Positions 10,238 through 19,249 of a stretch of 32,077 bases of DNA are shown piece after piece. Source of the DNA: an uncultured Alphaproteobacteria bacterium (lineage in GTDB: Bacteria; Pseudomonadota; Alphaproteobacteria; SHVP01); contig CALJDF010000018.1 in assembly GCA_938023835.1 (NCBI GenBank), positions 1-32,077 of the forward strand, written 5' to 3'. Numbering within the stretch: the stretch's first letter is position 1; every line of letters begins with the position of its first letter. The notes below the pieces were generated by a model, which made no database searches, was not told the origin of the DNA, and saw nothing but the letters and a program-made list of their open reading frames with translations. Made by a program: the position numbers and the translations under genes.

Positions 10238-10827
10238 CGCGTGAGGCCCACGAAATCACCCGCACCGATTTGATGGCGATGGAAGACTACGCCGCGATTC
10301 GTAAAGAAAAGCGCGCCGAGGTTTCCGCGATCAAGCAAGACCGCCGCGTTGGCGTTGGACCGTTCGCAACCTTTTACTTCGAGAATTACGACACGATGTG
10401 GATTCAAATCCACGAAATGTTGTTCATCGAAAAGGGCGGCGAGGCCCAAATCGACGACGAGCTCACGGCCTACAATCCATTGATTCCAAAGGGAAAGGAG
10501 CTCGTCGCGACGCTGATGTTGGAAATACCCAATGCCACCCAGCGGGATCGCGAACTTCGTCGCCTGACCGACATCGAGGATACCGTGTCCCTCAAGATCG
10601 GCGAGGCCATCGTAGCCGCCGTCCCCGAAAGCGATGTCGAGCGCACCAAGGCCGACGGCAAAACCTCATCGGTGCATTTCCTAAAGTTCCCGATGACCGA
10701 CGAACAGATCGCCGCCTTCCGCGATGACACCCAACCGGCGGTGCTGCAAATCGATCATGCCAATTACGGGCACATGGCCGTGGTGCCCCCCGCAGCTCGC
10801 GCCGCTTTACAAGGCGATTTCGACTAG
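10234..10827 (+). CDS. DUF3501-like protein of unknown function
   Basis: 197 aa, cysteine-free; ITRTDLMAMEDYAAIRKEKRAEVSAIKQDRRVGVGPFATFYFEN resembles remembered DUF3501 members; GTGA start/stop overlap with the upstream gene. Confidence 0.72.
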   Translation: MTREAHEITRTDLMAMEDYAAIRKEKRAEVSAIKQDRRVGVGPFATFYFENYDTMWIQIHEMLFIEKGGEAQIDDELTAYNPLIPKGKELVATLMLEIPNATQRDRELRRLTDIEDTVSLKIGEAIVAAVPESDVERTKADGKTSSVHFLKFPMTDEQIAAFRDDTQPAVLQIDHANYGHMAVVPPAARAALQGDFD

Positions 10828-10830
10828 CAG

Positions 10831-11340
10831 CTACTCGAATTCTTCGTGGGGATAGACCCCCCAAAGCAGATCGCGCGGCAGCCAGCCGCGGCGCGCCCGA
10901 ATTTCGATCTGACACCAGTTGTCGCGGCAGGCCAACAAGCGGCCTTGCACCCCGGGTTCGGCAAACAGCACCGGCGGACTGTCTTCGCTGGGGCGTTGCC
11001 GTACGGTGCGCAGGCTCCCAGTCACCACCGCCCACCGATCAGGCGACAGCAAGCGGCGGTGGACCCAGCCTTCCTCGCCTTCATAGTCGCGCACCCGAAT
11101 CCATTGCTCGAATTCGGCAATCGCTTCAACCGGTAGCCGCGCGCGCTTGAAGACCCAATCGACGGGATATTGCGTGCCCGGCCCGGTCCGGACGTTCACC
11201 GTGTCGTGGCGGAGAGAAACGAAATGCGGCGCATAGGTCGGCTGTGCCGATGCGGAGGCTGTGGCGAGACAAAGCCCCCACAGCGTTGCCGCGATGGCCA
11301 ACGGGGTTCTCCCAAAAATTCTTTTTGCTGCGCGCCGCAC
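10831..11340 (-). CDS. Exported protein with two SH3-like domains (DUF1058-like)
   Basis: GTG start at 11340 gives a signal peptide (VRRAAKRIFGRTPLAIAATLWGLCLATASASA-QP); VNVRTGPGTQYPVDWVFKRARLPVEAI and GWLPRDLLWGVYPHEEFE. Confidence 0.75.
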   Translation of the reverse strand: MRRAAKRIFGRTPLAIAATLWGLCLATASASAQPTYAPHFVSLRHDTVNVRTGPGTQYPVDWVFKRARLPVEAIAEFEQWIRVRDYEGEEGWVHRRLLSPDRWAVVTGSLRTVRQRPSEDSPPVLFAEPGVQGRLLACRDNWCQIEIRARRGWLPRDLLWGVYPHEEFE

Positions 11341-11470
11341 GCCGTTATATGGCAACCGCAACGCATCACGGTCAAGCAAGCCTCTCGTGAGCGGTTTCCT
11401 GGGTGGCGCGCCTTCCCGTACCCCGGATGATTTGCTAGAGATGGCCATGGGCATATCTACCGAATCAGTC

Positions 11471-12460
11471 ATGACAAAACGCAAACCACGGGTCATCGTC
11501 ACGCGCAAACTGCCGGACGAAATCGAAACCCGGATGATGGAGCTGTTCGAGACGCGCTTGAACGTCGACGACACCCCGTTGTCGGCCAAGGATTTGCGCC
11601 AGGCTGTTCAAGATTGCGACGTTTTGGTCCCCACCGTCACCGATCGGATCGACGCGGCCTTGCTTGAGGCGGCCGGGCCGGATCTCAAACTCGTGGCCAA
11701 TTTCGGCAATGGCGTTGATCACATCGATCTGGCCGCGGCGCAGGCGCGCAACATCACCATCACCAACACCCCCGGCGTGCTCACCGAAGACACCGCGGAC
11801 ATGACCATGGCGCTGATCCTGGCGGTCCCGCGACGCCTGGTGGCCGGCGAGCGGTTGCTGCGATCGGGCGAATGGCCGGGCTGGTCGCCGAGTTTCATGC
11901 TGGGCCGGCGCATTTGGGGCAAACGTCTGGGCATCGTCGGCATGGGCCGGATCGGCACCGCCTTGGCGCGCCGGGCGCGGGGCTTTGGACTGTCGATCCA
12001 CTATCACAATCGTCACCGCGTCGCGCCCGAGACCGAAGCCGAGCTCGAAACGACGTATTGGGAGAGCCTCGACCAGATGCTCGCCCATATGGACATCGTG
12101 TCGGTTAATTGCCCGCACACCCCGGCGACCTATCACCTCCTGTCCGGACGGCGGCTCAGGCTGTTGCGCAAAGAGGCCTTTATCGTGAATACCGCGCGCG
12201 GCGAAATCGTCGACGAAGACACGCTCATCGCGATGCTCAAGGCGGGCGAACTGATGGGCGCCGGGCTCGACGTCTATGAAAACGAACCGCAGATCAAACC
12301 GGGGTTTCTCAAACTCGACAACGTGGTGCTGCTCCCCCACATGGGATCGGCCACGCTTGAAAGCCGCCTTGCCACGGGCGAGTTGGTGCTGATCAACATC
12401 CGCACTTTCATGGACGGCCACAAGCCGCCCGACCGCGTCATCGCGGGCACCACGATCTAG
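11471..12460 (+). CDS. D-2-hydroxyacid dehydrogenase (glyoxylate/hydroxypyruvate reductase type)
   Basis: LGIVGMGRIGTALARRARGFGLSIHYHNR NAD(P) motif; VNTARGEIVDEDTLI; upstream in-frame starts possible (ATG 11441). Confidence 0.9.
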   Translation: MTKRKPRVIVTRKLPDEIETRMMELFETRLNVDDTPLSAKDLRQAVQDCDVLVPTVTDRIDAALLEAAGPDLKLVANFGNGVDHIDLAAAQARNITITNTPGVLTEDTADMTMALILAVPRRLVAGERLLRSGEWPGWSPSFMLGRRIWGKRLGIVGMGRIGTALARRARGFGLSIHYHNRHRVAPETEAELETTYWESLDQMLAHMDIVSVNCPHTPATYHLLSGRRLRLLRKEAFIVNTARGEIVDEDTLIAMLKAGELMGAGLDVYENEPQIKPGFLKLDNVVLLPHMGSATLESRLATGELVLINIRTFMDGHKPPDRVIAGTTI

Positions 12461-12461
12461 A

Positions 12462-12902
12462 TCAGATAAACAACATCGCGCCGTCGGCGCGGGCGTCGTT
12501 GAGGAACGTCACGAGGCCGCCTTCGACAAACGGCACGTCGTCGCGCAGCGCCGCGCGGTCGATGTCTTTGGCGCGCAAGCCCATGTCGCACACCATGAAG
12601 GTCGCGCCCAACTCGACGCAGGCGCCCACCAATTCCTCGAAGGTCGCAACCCCACGTTCGGCAAAGCCCGCATCGACCACGGCACCGGTGCGCCCGTCCT
12701 CGGCCGCCACGGTGTGCCAGCCCGGCACCCCATCGACGGTGCGGGTCACGCAGGCGATGGCGTCCATCGTGAAAAACAAGGTGACGGGCGTGTTGGTGGC
12801 AATCGCCGCCGCCGCGGTCGCGAGCGCGTAATGCACCTTGTCGAACGCGCCGCTGTAAACGATCAGCGACAGCTTGCCGGGCCGACCGGTGTCAGGCGGC
12901 AT
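12462..12902 (-). CDS. DsrE/DsrF-like family protein
   Basis: LSLIVYSGAFDKVHYALATAAAAIATNTPVTLFFTMDAI, ACVELGATFMVCDMGL; ATG at 12902 overlaps the end of the upstream ThiF-like gene. Confidence 0.75.
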   Translation of the reverse strand: MPPDTGRPGKLSLIVYSGAFDKVHYALATAAAAIATNTPVTLFFTMDAIACVTRTVDGVPGWHTVAAEDGRTGAVVDAGFAERGVATFEELVGACVELGATFMVCDMGLRAKDIDRAALRDDVPFVEGGLVTFLNDARADGAMLFI

Positions 12903-13686
12903 CGGCGGCCACCGTGGTGATGGTCGGCTGCGCACCGCACAAGGCACACGCCGGGTCGGGCTTGACGCGCACCTTACGAAAGGCTGCCGCGAGGCCTTCG
13001 TAGATCATCAGCGTGCCGGACAAGCTCTCGCCGATCCCCAGTATTTCCTTGATCACCTCGGTCGCTTGCAGCGTGCCCATGGTGCCCGCCAAGGCCCCCA
13101 ACACGCCGCCTTCGGCGCAGCTCGGGATCATGCCGTCGGGCGGTGGCGCGGGATAAATACAGCGATAGCAGGGATTTGCCCCGCCGAGGTGCGACTTGAA
13201 GGTCGAGAGCTGGCCGTCAAAGCGCAGCACCGCCGCCGACACCAGCGTCTTACCCCCCAGATGACAGGCGTCGTTGAGCAAGAAGCGCGTGGGAAAATTG
13301 TCGCTGCCGTCGGCCACGATGTCGTAGTCGGCGATCAAGGCCGCAACGTTGTCGGGCCCCAGCCGCAGGTCTTGGGTCACGATGCGCACATCCGGGTTCA
13401 GCGCGGCCAGCGTGGTGGCGGCGCTCGTGGTCTTCGGGTCACCCACGCGGTCGTTCGTGTGGGCGATCTGGCGTTGCAGGTTCGACAGGCTTACCCGGTC
13501 GTCATCGACGATTCCCACCGTGCCGATCCCGGCGGCGGCAAGGTACATCAGCAAGGGCGACCCCAATCCACCGGCGCCGACCACCAGCACTTTAGCGTCC
13601 CACAGTTTCGCCTGACCGGTGCCACCAACTTCATCAAGAATGATGTGGCGCGCGTAGCGGTGGATTTGGTCTTCGGTGAAGTCCAT
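12892..13686 (-). CDS. HesA/MoeB/ThiF-family adenylyltransferase (no rhodanese domain)
   Basis: RYARHIILDEVGGTGQAKL, VLVVGAGGLGSPLLMYLAAAGIG, DGSDNFPTRFLLNDACH, two CxxC pairs (CYRC, CALC). Confidence 0.93.
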   Translation of the reverse strand: MDFTEDQIHRYARHIILDEVGGTGQAKLWDAKVLVVGAGGLGSPLLMYLAAAGIGTVGIVDDDRVSLSNLQRQIAHTNDRVGDPKTTSAATTLAALNPDVRIVTQDLRLGPDNVAALIADYDIVADGSDNFPTRFLLNDACHLGGKTLVSAAVLRFDGQLSTFKSHLGGANPCYRCIYPAPPPDGMIPSCAEGGVLGALAGTMGTLQATEVIKEILGIGESLSGTLMIYEGLAAAFRKVRVKPDPACALCGAQPTITTVAADAA

Positions 13687-13690
13687 CGCG

Positions 13691-14641
13691 TCAGGCGAGA
13701 TCGAACAACGCCGTTGAAAGATAACGCTCCGCGAAAGACGGCAGCACGACCACCAATTGGCGACCCGCCCATTCATCCCGAGCGCCAACCTCGGCCGCCG
13801 CCGCGAAGGCCGCACCCGAGGAAATGCCCACGGCCAGACCTTCCAACTTGGCGGCCTGACGCGCCGTTTCCAGGGCGGTCTCGTTGGCGATGGTCACCAC
13901 TTCGTCGATCAGCGTTTGATCGAGGTTGCCGGGCACAAAGCCCGCGCCGATGCCTTGGATGGCGTGGGGGCCGGGCGCCCCGCCCGACAAAATCGCGCTG
14001 TCTTCGGGCTCGACGGCGATCATCTTAAGGTCGGGTTTGCGCGGCTTGAGAACGCTGCCGACACCGGTCAGGGTCCCGCCGGTCCCGACGCCGCAGACCA
14101 CGCCGTCGACCGCGCCGGCGGTATCGGTCCAGATTTCTTCGGCAGTGGTGCGTCGGTGAATCTCGGGATTGGCCGGGTTATCGAATTGCTGCAAGGAAAT
14201 GGCATTGGGCGTCGACGCCAAGATTTCCTCGACGCGCGCGATGGCGCCGCGCATGCCCTTCGGCGCCGGTGTCAGTTCCAATTCGGCGCCCAGCAACTGC
14301 AGCATCTTGCGACGTTCTTGCGACATGCTCTCGGGCATCACCAGGATCAGTCGATAGCCGCGCGCTGCGCAAACGAAGGCGAGCGCAATACCGGTATTCC
14401 CCGAGGTCGGTTCGACAATCACGGTGTCGGGTTTCAGCGTGCCATCGGCTTCGGCGGCGTCGATCATCGCGGTGCCGATGCGATCTTTGACCGACCCCAG
14501 GGGATTGAAGAATTCGAGCTTGCCGATCAACGTCGCCTGGCACTTCAGCGCCGCCGCCAAGCGCGGCAGACGTACCAACGGCGTGCCGCCGATCGTGTTA
14601 GTGATCGAGTCGTGAATCCGGTCGTGACTATCGGCGGTCAT
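13691..14641 (-). CDS. cysK: Cysteine synthase (O-acetylserine sulfhydrylase)
   Basis: [28 protein letters not shown] (PLP lysine), [25 protein letters not shown]. Confidence 0.95.
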   Translation of the reverse strand: MTADSHDRIHDSITNTIGGTPLVRLPRLAAALKCQATLIGKLEFFNPLGSVKDRIGTAMIDAAEADGTLKPDTVIVEPTSGNTGIALAFVCAARGYRLILVMPESMSQERRKMLQLLGAELELTPAPKGMRGAIARVEEILASTPNAISLQQFDNPANPEIHRRTTAEEIWTDTAGAVDGVVCGVGTGGTLTGVGSVLKPRKPDLKMIAVEPEDSAILSGGAPGPHAIQGIGAGFVPGNLDQTLIDEVVTIANETALETARQAAKLEGLAVGISSGAAFAAAAEVGARDEWAGRQLVVVLPSFAERYLSTALFDLA

Positions 14642-15087
14642 ATGTTGAAATCTATTCGTTTGGGTTTGTCGGTATCGACGCATTCGCGCGCCCGTTGGCA
14701 CAATGTTTCCAAGTTAATCGCGTCAAGCCGCGCCATCGTCTCGTCTTGTAGGTCGCGCCACAACGGCGCGATCACGGTGCGACCGATCTCGGAGGCGTTG
14801 GTTGTGTCGATCCCGTCCTCGCCGTCTTGGGCATAGACGATGCGGGCAATGTCTCCCACCGTGATGCGGCGCCGCTCGCGCGCCAGGCGGTAGCCGCCGC
14901 GCGGCCCGCGTACTCCGCGCAAGACGCCGGCGCGCACCAGACGCTGCATGACCTGCTCGAGATAGCGCTGCGGAATGCCCTGGCGGGCGGTCACGTGGCG
15001 GGATTGCACGGGTTCGGGGCCGCCATGAATGGCGATATCGACCACGGCCTCCAGGGCGTACATCATCTTTTTCGAGATTCGCAGCAT
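14638..15087 (-). CDS. Rrf2-family transcriptional regulator
   Basis: [21 protein letters not shown]...[47 protein letters not shown] overlap with the cysK start; two Cys (CQRAREC). Confidence 0.92.
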   Translation of the reverse strand: MLRISKKMMYALEAVVDIAIHGGPEPVQSRHVTARQGIPQRYLEQVMQRLVRAGVLRGVRGPRGGYRLARERRRITVGDIARIVYAQDGEDGIDTTNASEIGRTVIAPLWRDLQDETMARLDAINLETLCQRARECVDTDKPKRIDFNI

Positions 15088-15091
15088 GGCG

Positions 15092-15535
15092 CTAACCGCC
15101 GGTTCCGGTCGACCCAAAACCGCCTGCGCCGCGCGGGGTTTCGTCGAGCGCTTGCTCGCGCCATGCGACGCGGGTGACGGGTGCGACGACGAGTTGGGCG
15201 ATCCGATCGCCGCGGTTGATCGCGACCGACTCGGTCCCGTGATTGATCAAGATGACGCCGATCTCACCGCGATAGTCGGCGTCGATGGTGCCGGGCGCAT
15301 TCAGCACCGTCACGCCTTGTTTCAGGGCGAGGCCCGATCGCGGTCGCACTTGGGCCTCAAGGTCGTCGCTCAAGGCCATGCGAAGACCGGTCGGGATCAT
15401 CGCCCGCGCGCCCGGCGCGATCTCGATCGTGGTGGCGATCGCCGCGCGCAGGTCCATCCCCGCGCTGCCTGCCGTTTCATAGGTCGGCAGCGGCAGGTCC
15501 TGTGCATGGGCGAGCCGTTCGATGGCGATCGTCAT
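15092..15535 (-). CDS. dut: dUTP diphosphatase
   Basis: [64 protein letters not shown]. Confidence 0.97.
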   Translation of the reverse strand: MTIAIERLAHAQDLPLPTYETAGSAGMDLRAAIATTIEIAPGARAMIPTGLRMALSDDLEAQVRPRSGLALKQGVTVLNAPGTIDADYRGEIGVILINHGTESVAINRGDRIAQLVVAPVTRVAWREQALDETPRGAGGFGSTGTGG

Positions 15536-16726
15536 GGGGTCGATCCTAAATGGTCGGCAATGCGCGCGGCCAACCGATCGGCCACTTTTTCTTTGGTCAT
15601 CTCAGGCCAAGCGTCGTGCAACCCGTCGCCGATCAGCGTCACGGTGTTGTCGTCGGCACCGAAGGCCGAACTGCCGGCGACGCTATTGGCCACAATCCAG
15701 TCGCATCGTTTGCGCCGCCGCTTGGCTTCGGCGTTTTCATTCACGGCCTCGGTTTCGGCGGCAAACCCGACGACCAACGTGGGTCGCCTGTCGGTCATCT
15801 GCGAGATGGTTGCCAAAATATCGGGGTTTTCAACCAGATCGATCGTGGGGACGGTACCGGCGGTTTTTTTGATCTTGGCGTCGACCCGATCGGCGCTTCG
15901 CCAATCCGCGACCGCCGAGGCGAAAACAGCCACATCGACCGGCAGGGCGGCCTCACACGCGGCCATCATGTCTCGAGCCGTGGTGACGAAGCGCATCGAC
16001 ACCCCCGGCGGATCGGGCAGGTTCGTCGGTCCACTGATCAAGGTGGTCTCGGCGCCCAGGCGGGCCAGTGCCGCCGCGATGGCGTGGCCCTGACGCCCGC
16101 TCGACCGGTTGGCGATATAGCGCACCGGGTCGATCGGCTCGTGGGTCGGGCCCGACGTCACCAAGGCGCGCCGCCCGGCCAAAGGCATCGGGGCGGCAGG
16201 GTCGATTTGGGTGAGGGCGTCGGCGATCTCTCGTACCAAGTCCGCCGGTTCCACGAGGCGTCCGTCGCCCGATTCGCCGTCCGCCAGTTCGCCCGCCGTC
16301 GGCGCGCAGCGTATCGACGTTGCGTTGGGTCGCCACGTGATGCCACATCCGCACGTTCATCGCCGGCGCGATCAAGATCGGTTTGTCGGTCGCTATCAAG
16401 GTGGTGGTGGCAAGATCATCGGCAATGCCCGTTGCCATCTTGGCGATCAGGTTCGCGGTGGCCGGCGCAATCACCACGAGGTCGGCCTCGCGCGACAGCC
16501 GGATGTGACCCATCTCGGATTCGTCCTTCAACGAAAACGTATCGAGATAGACCGGCTCGGCGCTCAGTGCGGCAACCGATAGGGGCGTCACGAACTCGCA
16601 CGCCGACCGGGTCATGATGCAGCGCACGGTCGCGCCGTCGGCACGCAAGCGACGGATCAAGTCCAGGGCCTTAAAGGCCGCAATACCCCCGCTGATGACG
16701 AGAAGAATCCGCTTTCCGGTGAGCAT
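15532..16726 (-). pseudogene. coaBC: coaBC (4'-phosphopantothenoylcysteine decarboxylase / phosphopantothenate-cysteine ligase) split by a frame disruption near 16291-16300; either pseudogene, sequence error or two-ORF version
   Basis: ORF 15953..16726 starts as CoaC (MLTGKRILLVISGGIAAFKALDLIRRL...APAMNVRMWHHVATQRNVDTLRADG), then loses homology; another frame resumes GELADGESGDGRLVEPADLVREI...ALVTSGPTHEPIDPVRYIANRSSG (CoaB) to 15532. Confidence 0.85.
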
Positions 16727-16802
16727 GCTGGGGAATGTCCTAAATCACACTGGGTACGTGTTGAAACCTAGGCCGCGCGCCGCGCCGGGCGCAAGGGGCG
16801 CT

Positions 16803-18353
16803 TCACGCCAAAAATAGGACCACCACGATCACCGTGCCGATTCCGATGAGCAGACGGTTGGTCAGGCGGCGCTGGCGGGCCTGTTCACGCGCGATCTCCC
16901 GCACCGTTTCGGGATGCAGGCGCAAGCCGTCTTCGGCGATTTGGCTGACCAAGGATTGCGCGTTTTCGACCACCCCGGGCAACTGCCGCAGCACCCGCAA
17001 GGTGCTTGAGATGTTGTCGCGAACCCGCGCCGCCGGGCCCAAGTGGTCGGCCATCCATTCTTCGATGACGGGTTGGGCCTTCTCCCAAAACACGATCTCG
17101 GGGTCGAGGCCGCGGGCCACGCCTTCCGCCACCACCATGGTCTTTTGCAGCAACAAGAGCTGCGTTTGGGTTTCCATTTGGAACTGCTCGGTGACCCGTA
17201 GCAGTTGGGCCAGCAGGCGGGCGATGGAAATCTCGTTGGCCGGTTTGCCCAGGATCGGCTCGCCGATCGCGCGGCAAGCTTGTGCGAAAGCATCCAAAGA
17301 TTGGTCGGCCGGGACGTAGCCGGCCTCGAAATGGACCTCCGCCGCGCGCCAATAGTCGCGCGTGAGAAAGGCCAGCATCAGGTCGGCAAGGTAGCGCCGG
17401 TTCTTCAGGTCGAGCCGCCCCATGATGCCGAAATCGACGGCCAAAATGTTGCCCTCGGTATCGGCAAACAAATTGCCCGGGTGCATGTCGCCGTGAAAGA
17501 ACCCGTCGCGAAACACCTGGTGGAGAAACGCCGCCAGCAAATTGGTCACCACGGTGTCGAGGTCGACCCCGGCATCGACCAAGGCATCGCGCGCACCGAG
17601 CGAAATGCCGCCGATGCGCTCTTGGGTGAGTACCCGCGTGCCGGTGCGCCCCCAATCGATTGCGGGCACGACATAGGTGTCGTCGTCTTCGAAGTTCTGC
17701 GCCAGTTCCGATGCCGCCGCCGCCTCAAGGCTGAGGTCCATTTCGCGGAAACTGCTTTCGGCGAACTTGTCGACCACCTCGACCGGCTTCAACCGCCGCA
17801 TGCTGGGCTGCGTCGCCGCGGCGATGCGCGCCAGCCAGCGAAACAGCGCGATGTCGCGACCGAACGCCCGCTCGATCCCGGGTCGCAAGATCTTGACCGC
17901 CACGTCGCGGCCATCGCTGGTGGTCGCGTAATGAACTTGGGCGATGCTGGCAGCCGCGACCGGCGTTTCGTCAAACGATAAGAACAGCGTTTCCAGCGAG
18001 CAGTCGAAGGCGTCCTCGATCACCTCGATGGCGGCGTCGCCGGGAAAGGGCGCGAGCCGGTCGCGCAAGGTGGCCAGGTCGGCGGCAAAGGCATCGCCGA
18101 CCAAATCGGCGCGGGTCGACAGCGTCTGTCCGAACTTGATAAAGGCGGGGCCGAGCGCCTCAAGTGCGGCGACCAAGCGCTGCCCTCGGCGCAATTCGCG
18201 CATCTCGGCGCGGGGGCCGGGCAGGAAAAAGCGCCCTAGCCGTCGGGGCCAGTCGCCATAGCCCAGCATATCGAGCAAGAACATCGCATCGTGGCGCGCC
18301 AACGTATGGGCGATCCAGACCAGCCGGAGAATATTGCGAAGGGGGCCCAGCAA
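16803..18353 (-). CDS. ubiB: UbiB-family ubiquinone biosynthesis protein (ABC1/ADCK atypical kinase fold; start uncertain, TTG at 18353 likely)
   Basis: FIKFGQTLSTRADLVG (KxGQ), AAASIAQVHYA, HGDMHPGNLFADTEGNILAVDFGIMGRL; adjacent to ubiE. Confidence 0.94.
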   Translation of the reverse strand: MLGPLRNILRLVWIAHTLARHDAMFLLDMLGYGDWPRRLGRFFLPGPRAEMRELRRGQRLVAALEALGPAFIKFGQTLSTRADLVGDAFAADLATLRDRLAPFPGDAAIEVIEDAFDCSLETLFLSFDETPVAAASIAQVHYATTSDGRDVAVKILRPGIERAFGRDIALFRWLARIAAATQPSMRRLKPVEVVDKFAESSFREMDLSLEAAAASELAQNFEDDDTYVVPAIDWGRTGTRVLTQERIGGISLGARDALVDAGVDLDTVVTNLLAAFLHQVFRDGFFHGDMHPGNLFADTEGNILAVDFGIMGRLDLKNRRYLADLMLAFLTRDYWRAAEVHFEAGYVPADQSLDAFAQACRAIGEPILGKPANEISIARLLAQLLRVTEQFQMETQTQLLLLQKTMVVAEGVARGLDPEIVFWEKAQPVIEEWMADHLGPAARVRDNISSTLRVLRQLPGVVENAQSLVSQIAEDGLRLHPETVREIAREQARQRRLTNRLLIGIGTVIVVVLFLA

Positions 18354-18360
18354 AGGCTTG

Positions 18361-19149
18361 TTAGGTTCGCCAGCCGGCGTGCAGCGCGACGATCCCACCT
18401 GAAAGGTTGCGGTAGCCGACCCGGCCAAACCCCGCCGCCGTGATCATCTCGGCAAAGGCGTCTTGGGCGGGGAAGGTGCGGATGCTTTCGGCCAAATAGC
18501 GGTAGGACTCGGCATCGCGGGCAATCACACGCCCCATCACCGGCAGCAAACGAAACGAATAGGCGTCATAGAGCGGTGCCAGCGTCGGGGTCACCCGACT
18601 GAATTCCAGGCACAGGAACCGCCCGCCGGGCCGCAATACGCGTCGCGCTTCGCGCAGCGCGGCAGGTACATCGGTCATGTTGCGCATGCCGAAGGCCACC
18701 GTATAGGCGTCCGCGCAGCCATCGGGCAGCGGCAGCGCCTGGGCGTCACAACAGCCCCACTCAAGGCCCGCAATAAAGCCGCGATCAAACGCGCGGTCGC
18801 GCCCCACCCGCACCATGCTCTCGTTGATGTCCAAAACGGTCACCCGCGGCCGGGCCGTCACCGCGGCATCGCGAAACGGCTCCAAAATACGCAAGGCAAT
18901 GTCCCCGGTGCCGCCCGCGACGTCGACCACGTGCTCACCCGGGCGGGGCCGCAGCCGGCGCACCATCGCGTCTTTCCACAACCGGTGGAGACCGCCGCTC
19001 ATGACATCGTTCATGATGTCGTAGCGGCTGGAGACCGAATCAAATACCCCGCGAACGAGGCCGCTTTTGTCCTCAGGCGCCACGTTGCGAAAGCCAAAGG
19101 GCACCGCGTCGGGGGCGGTCGGCGCGTCGGGGGGCGTGGGTTCGGTCAT
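18361..19149 (-). CDS. ubiE: Ubiquinone/menaquinone biosynthesis C-methyltransferase
   Basis: [50 protein letters not shown] at 19149. Confidence 0.95.
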   Translation of the reverse strand: MTEPTPPDAPTAPDAVPFGFRNVAPEDKSGLVRGVFDSVSSRYDIMNDVMSGGLHRLWKDAMVRRLRPRPGEHVVDVAGGTGDIALRILEPFRDAAVTARPRVTVLDINESMVRVGRDRAFDRGFIAGLEWGCCDAQALPLPDGCADAYTVAFGMRNMTDVPAALREARRVLRPGGRFLCLEFSRVTPTLAPLYDAYSFRLLPVMGRVIARDAESYRYLAESIRTFPAQDAFAEMITAAGFGRVGYRNLSGGIVALHAGWRT

Positions 19150-19249
19150 GGGGCGACGATAGCCTAGGGGTCGTAATCGCGCTACTTTGCCCCAGGGGCT
19201 GGTGCCCATGCCGCCACCCTATTTCTCATGCCTGATAGCGACACAATCC

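Noticed and set aside
12874-14836. Long plus-strand ORFs (384 and 359 aa) opposite the DsrE/ThiF/cysK genes
   Set aside because: Antisense of well-recognised minus-strand genes; no recognisable domain in the translation.
15550-16617. 355-aa plus-strand ORF across coaBC
   Set aside because: Antisense shadow of CoaB/CoaC-coding sequence with no family signature.
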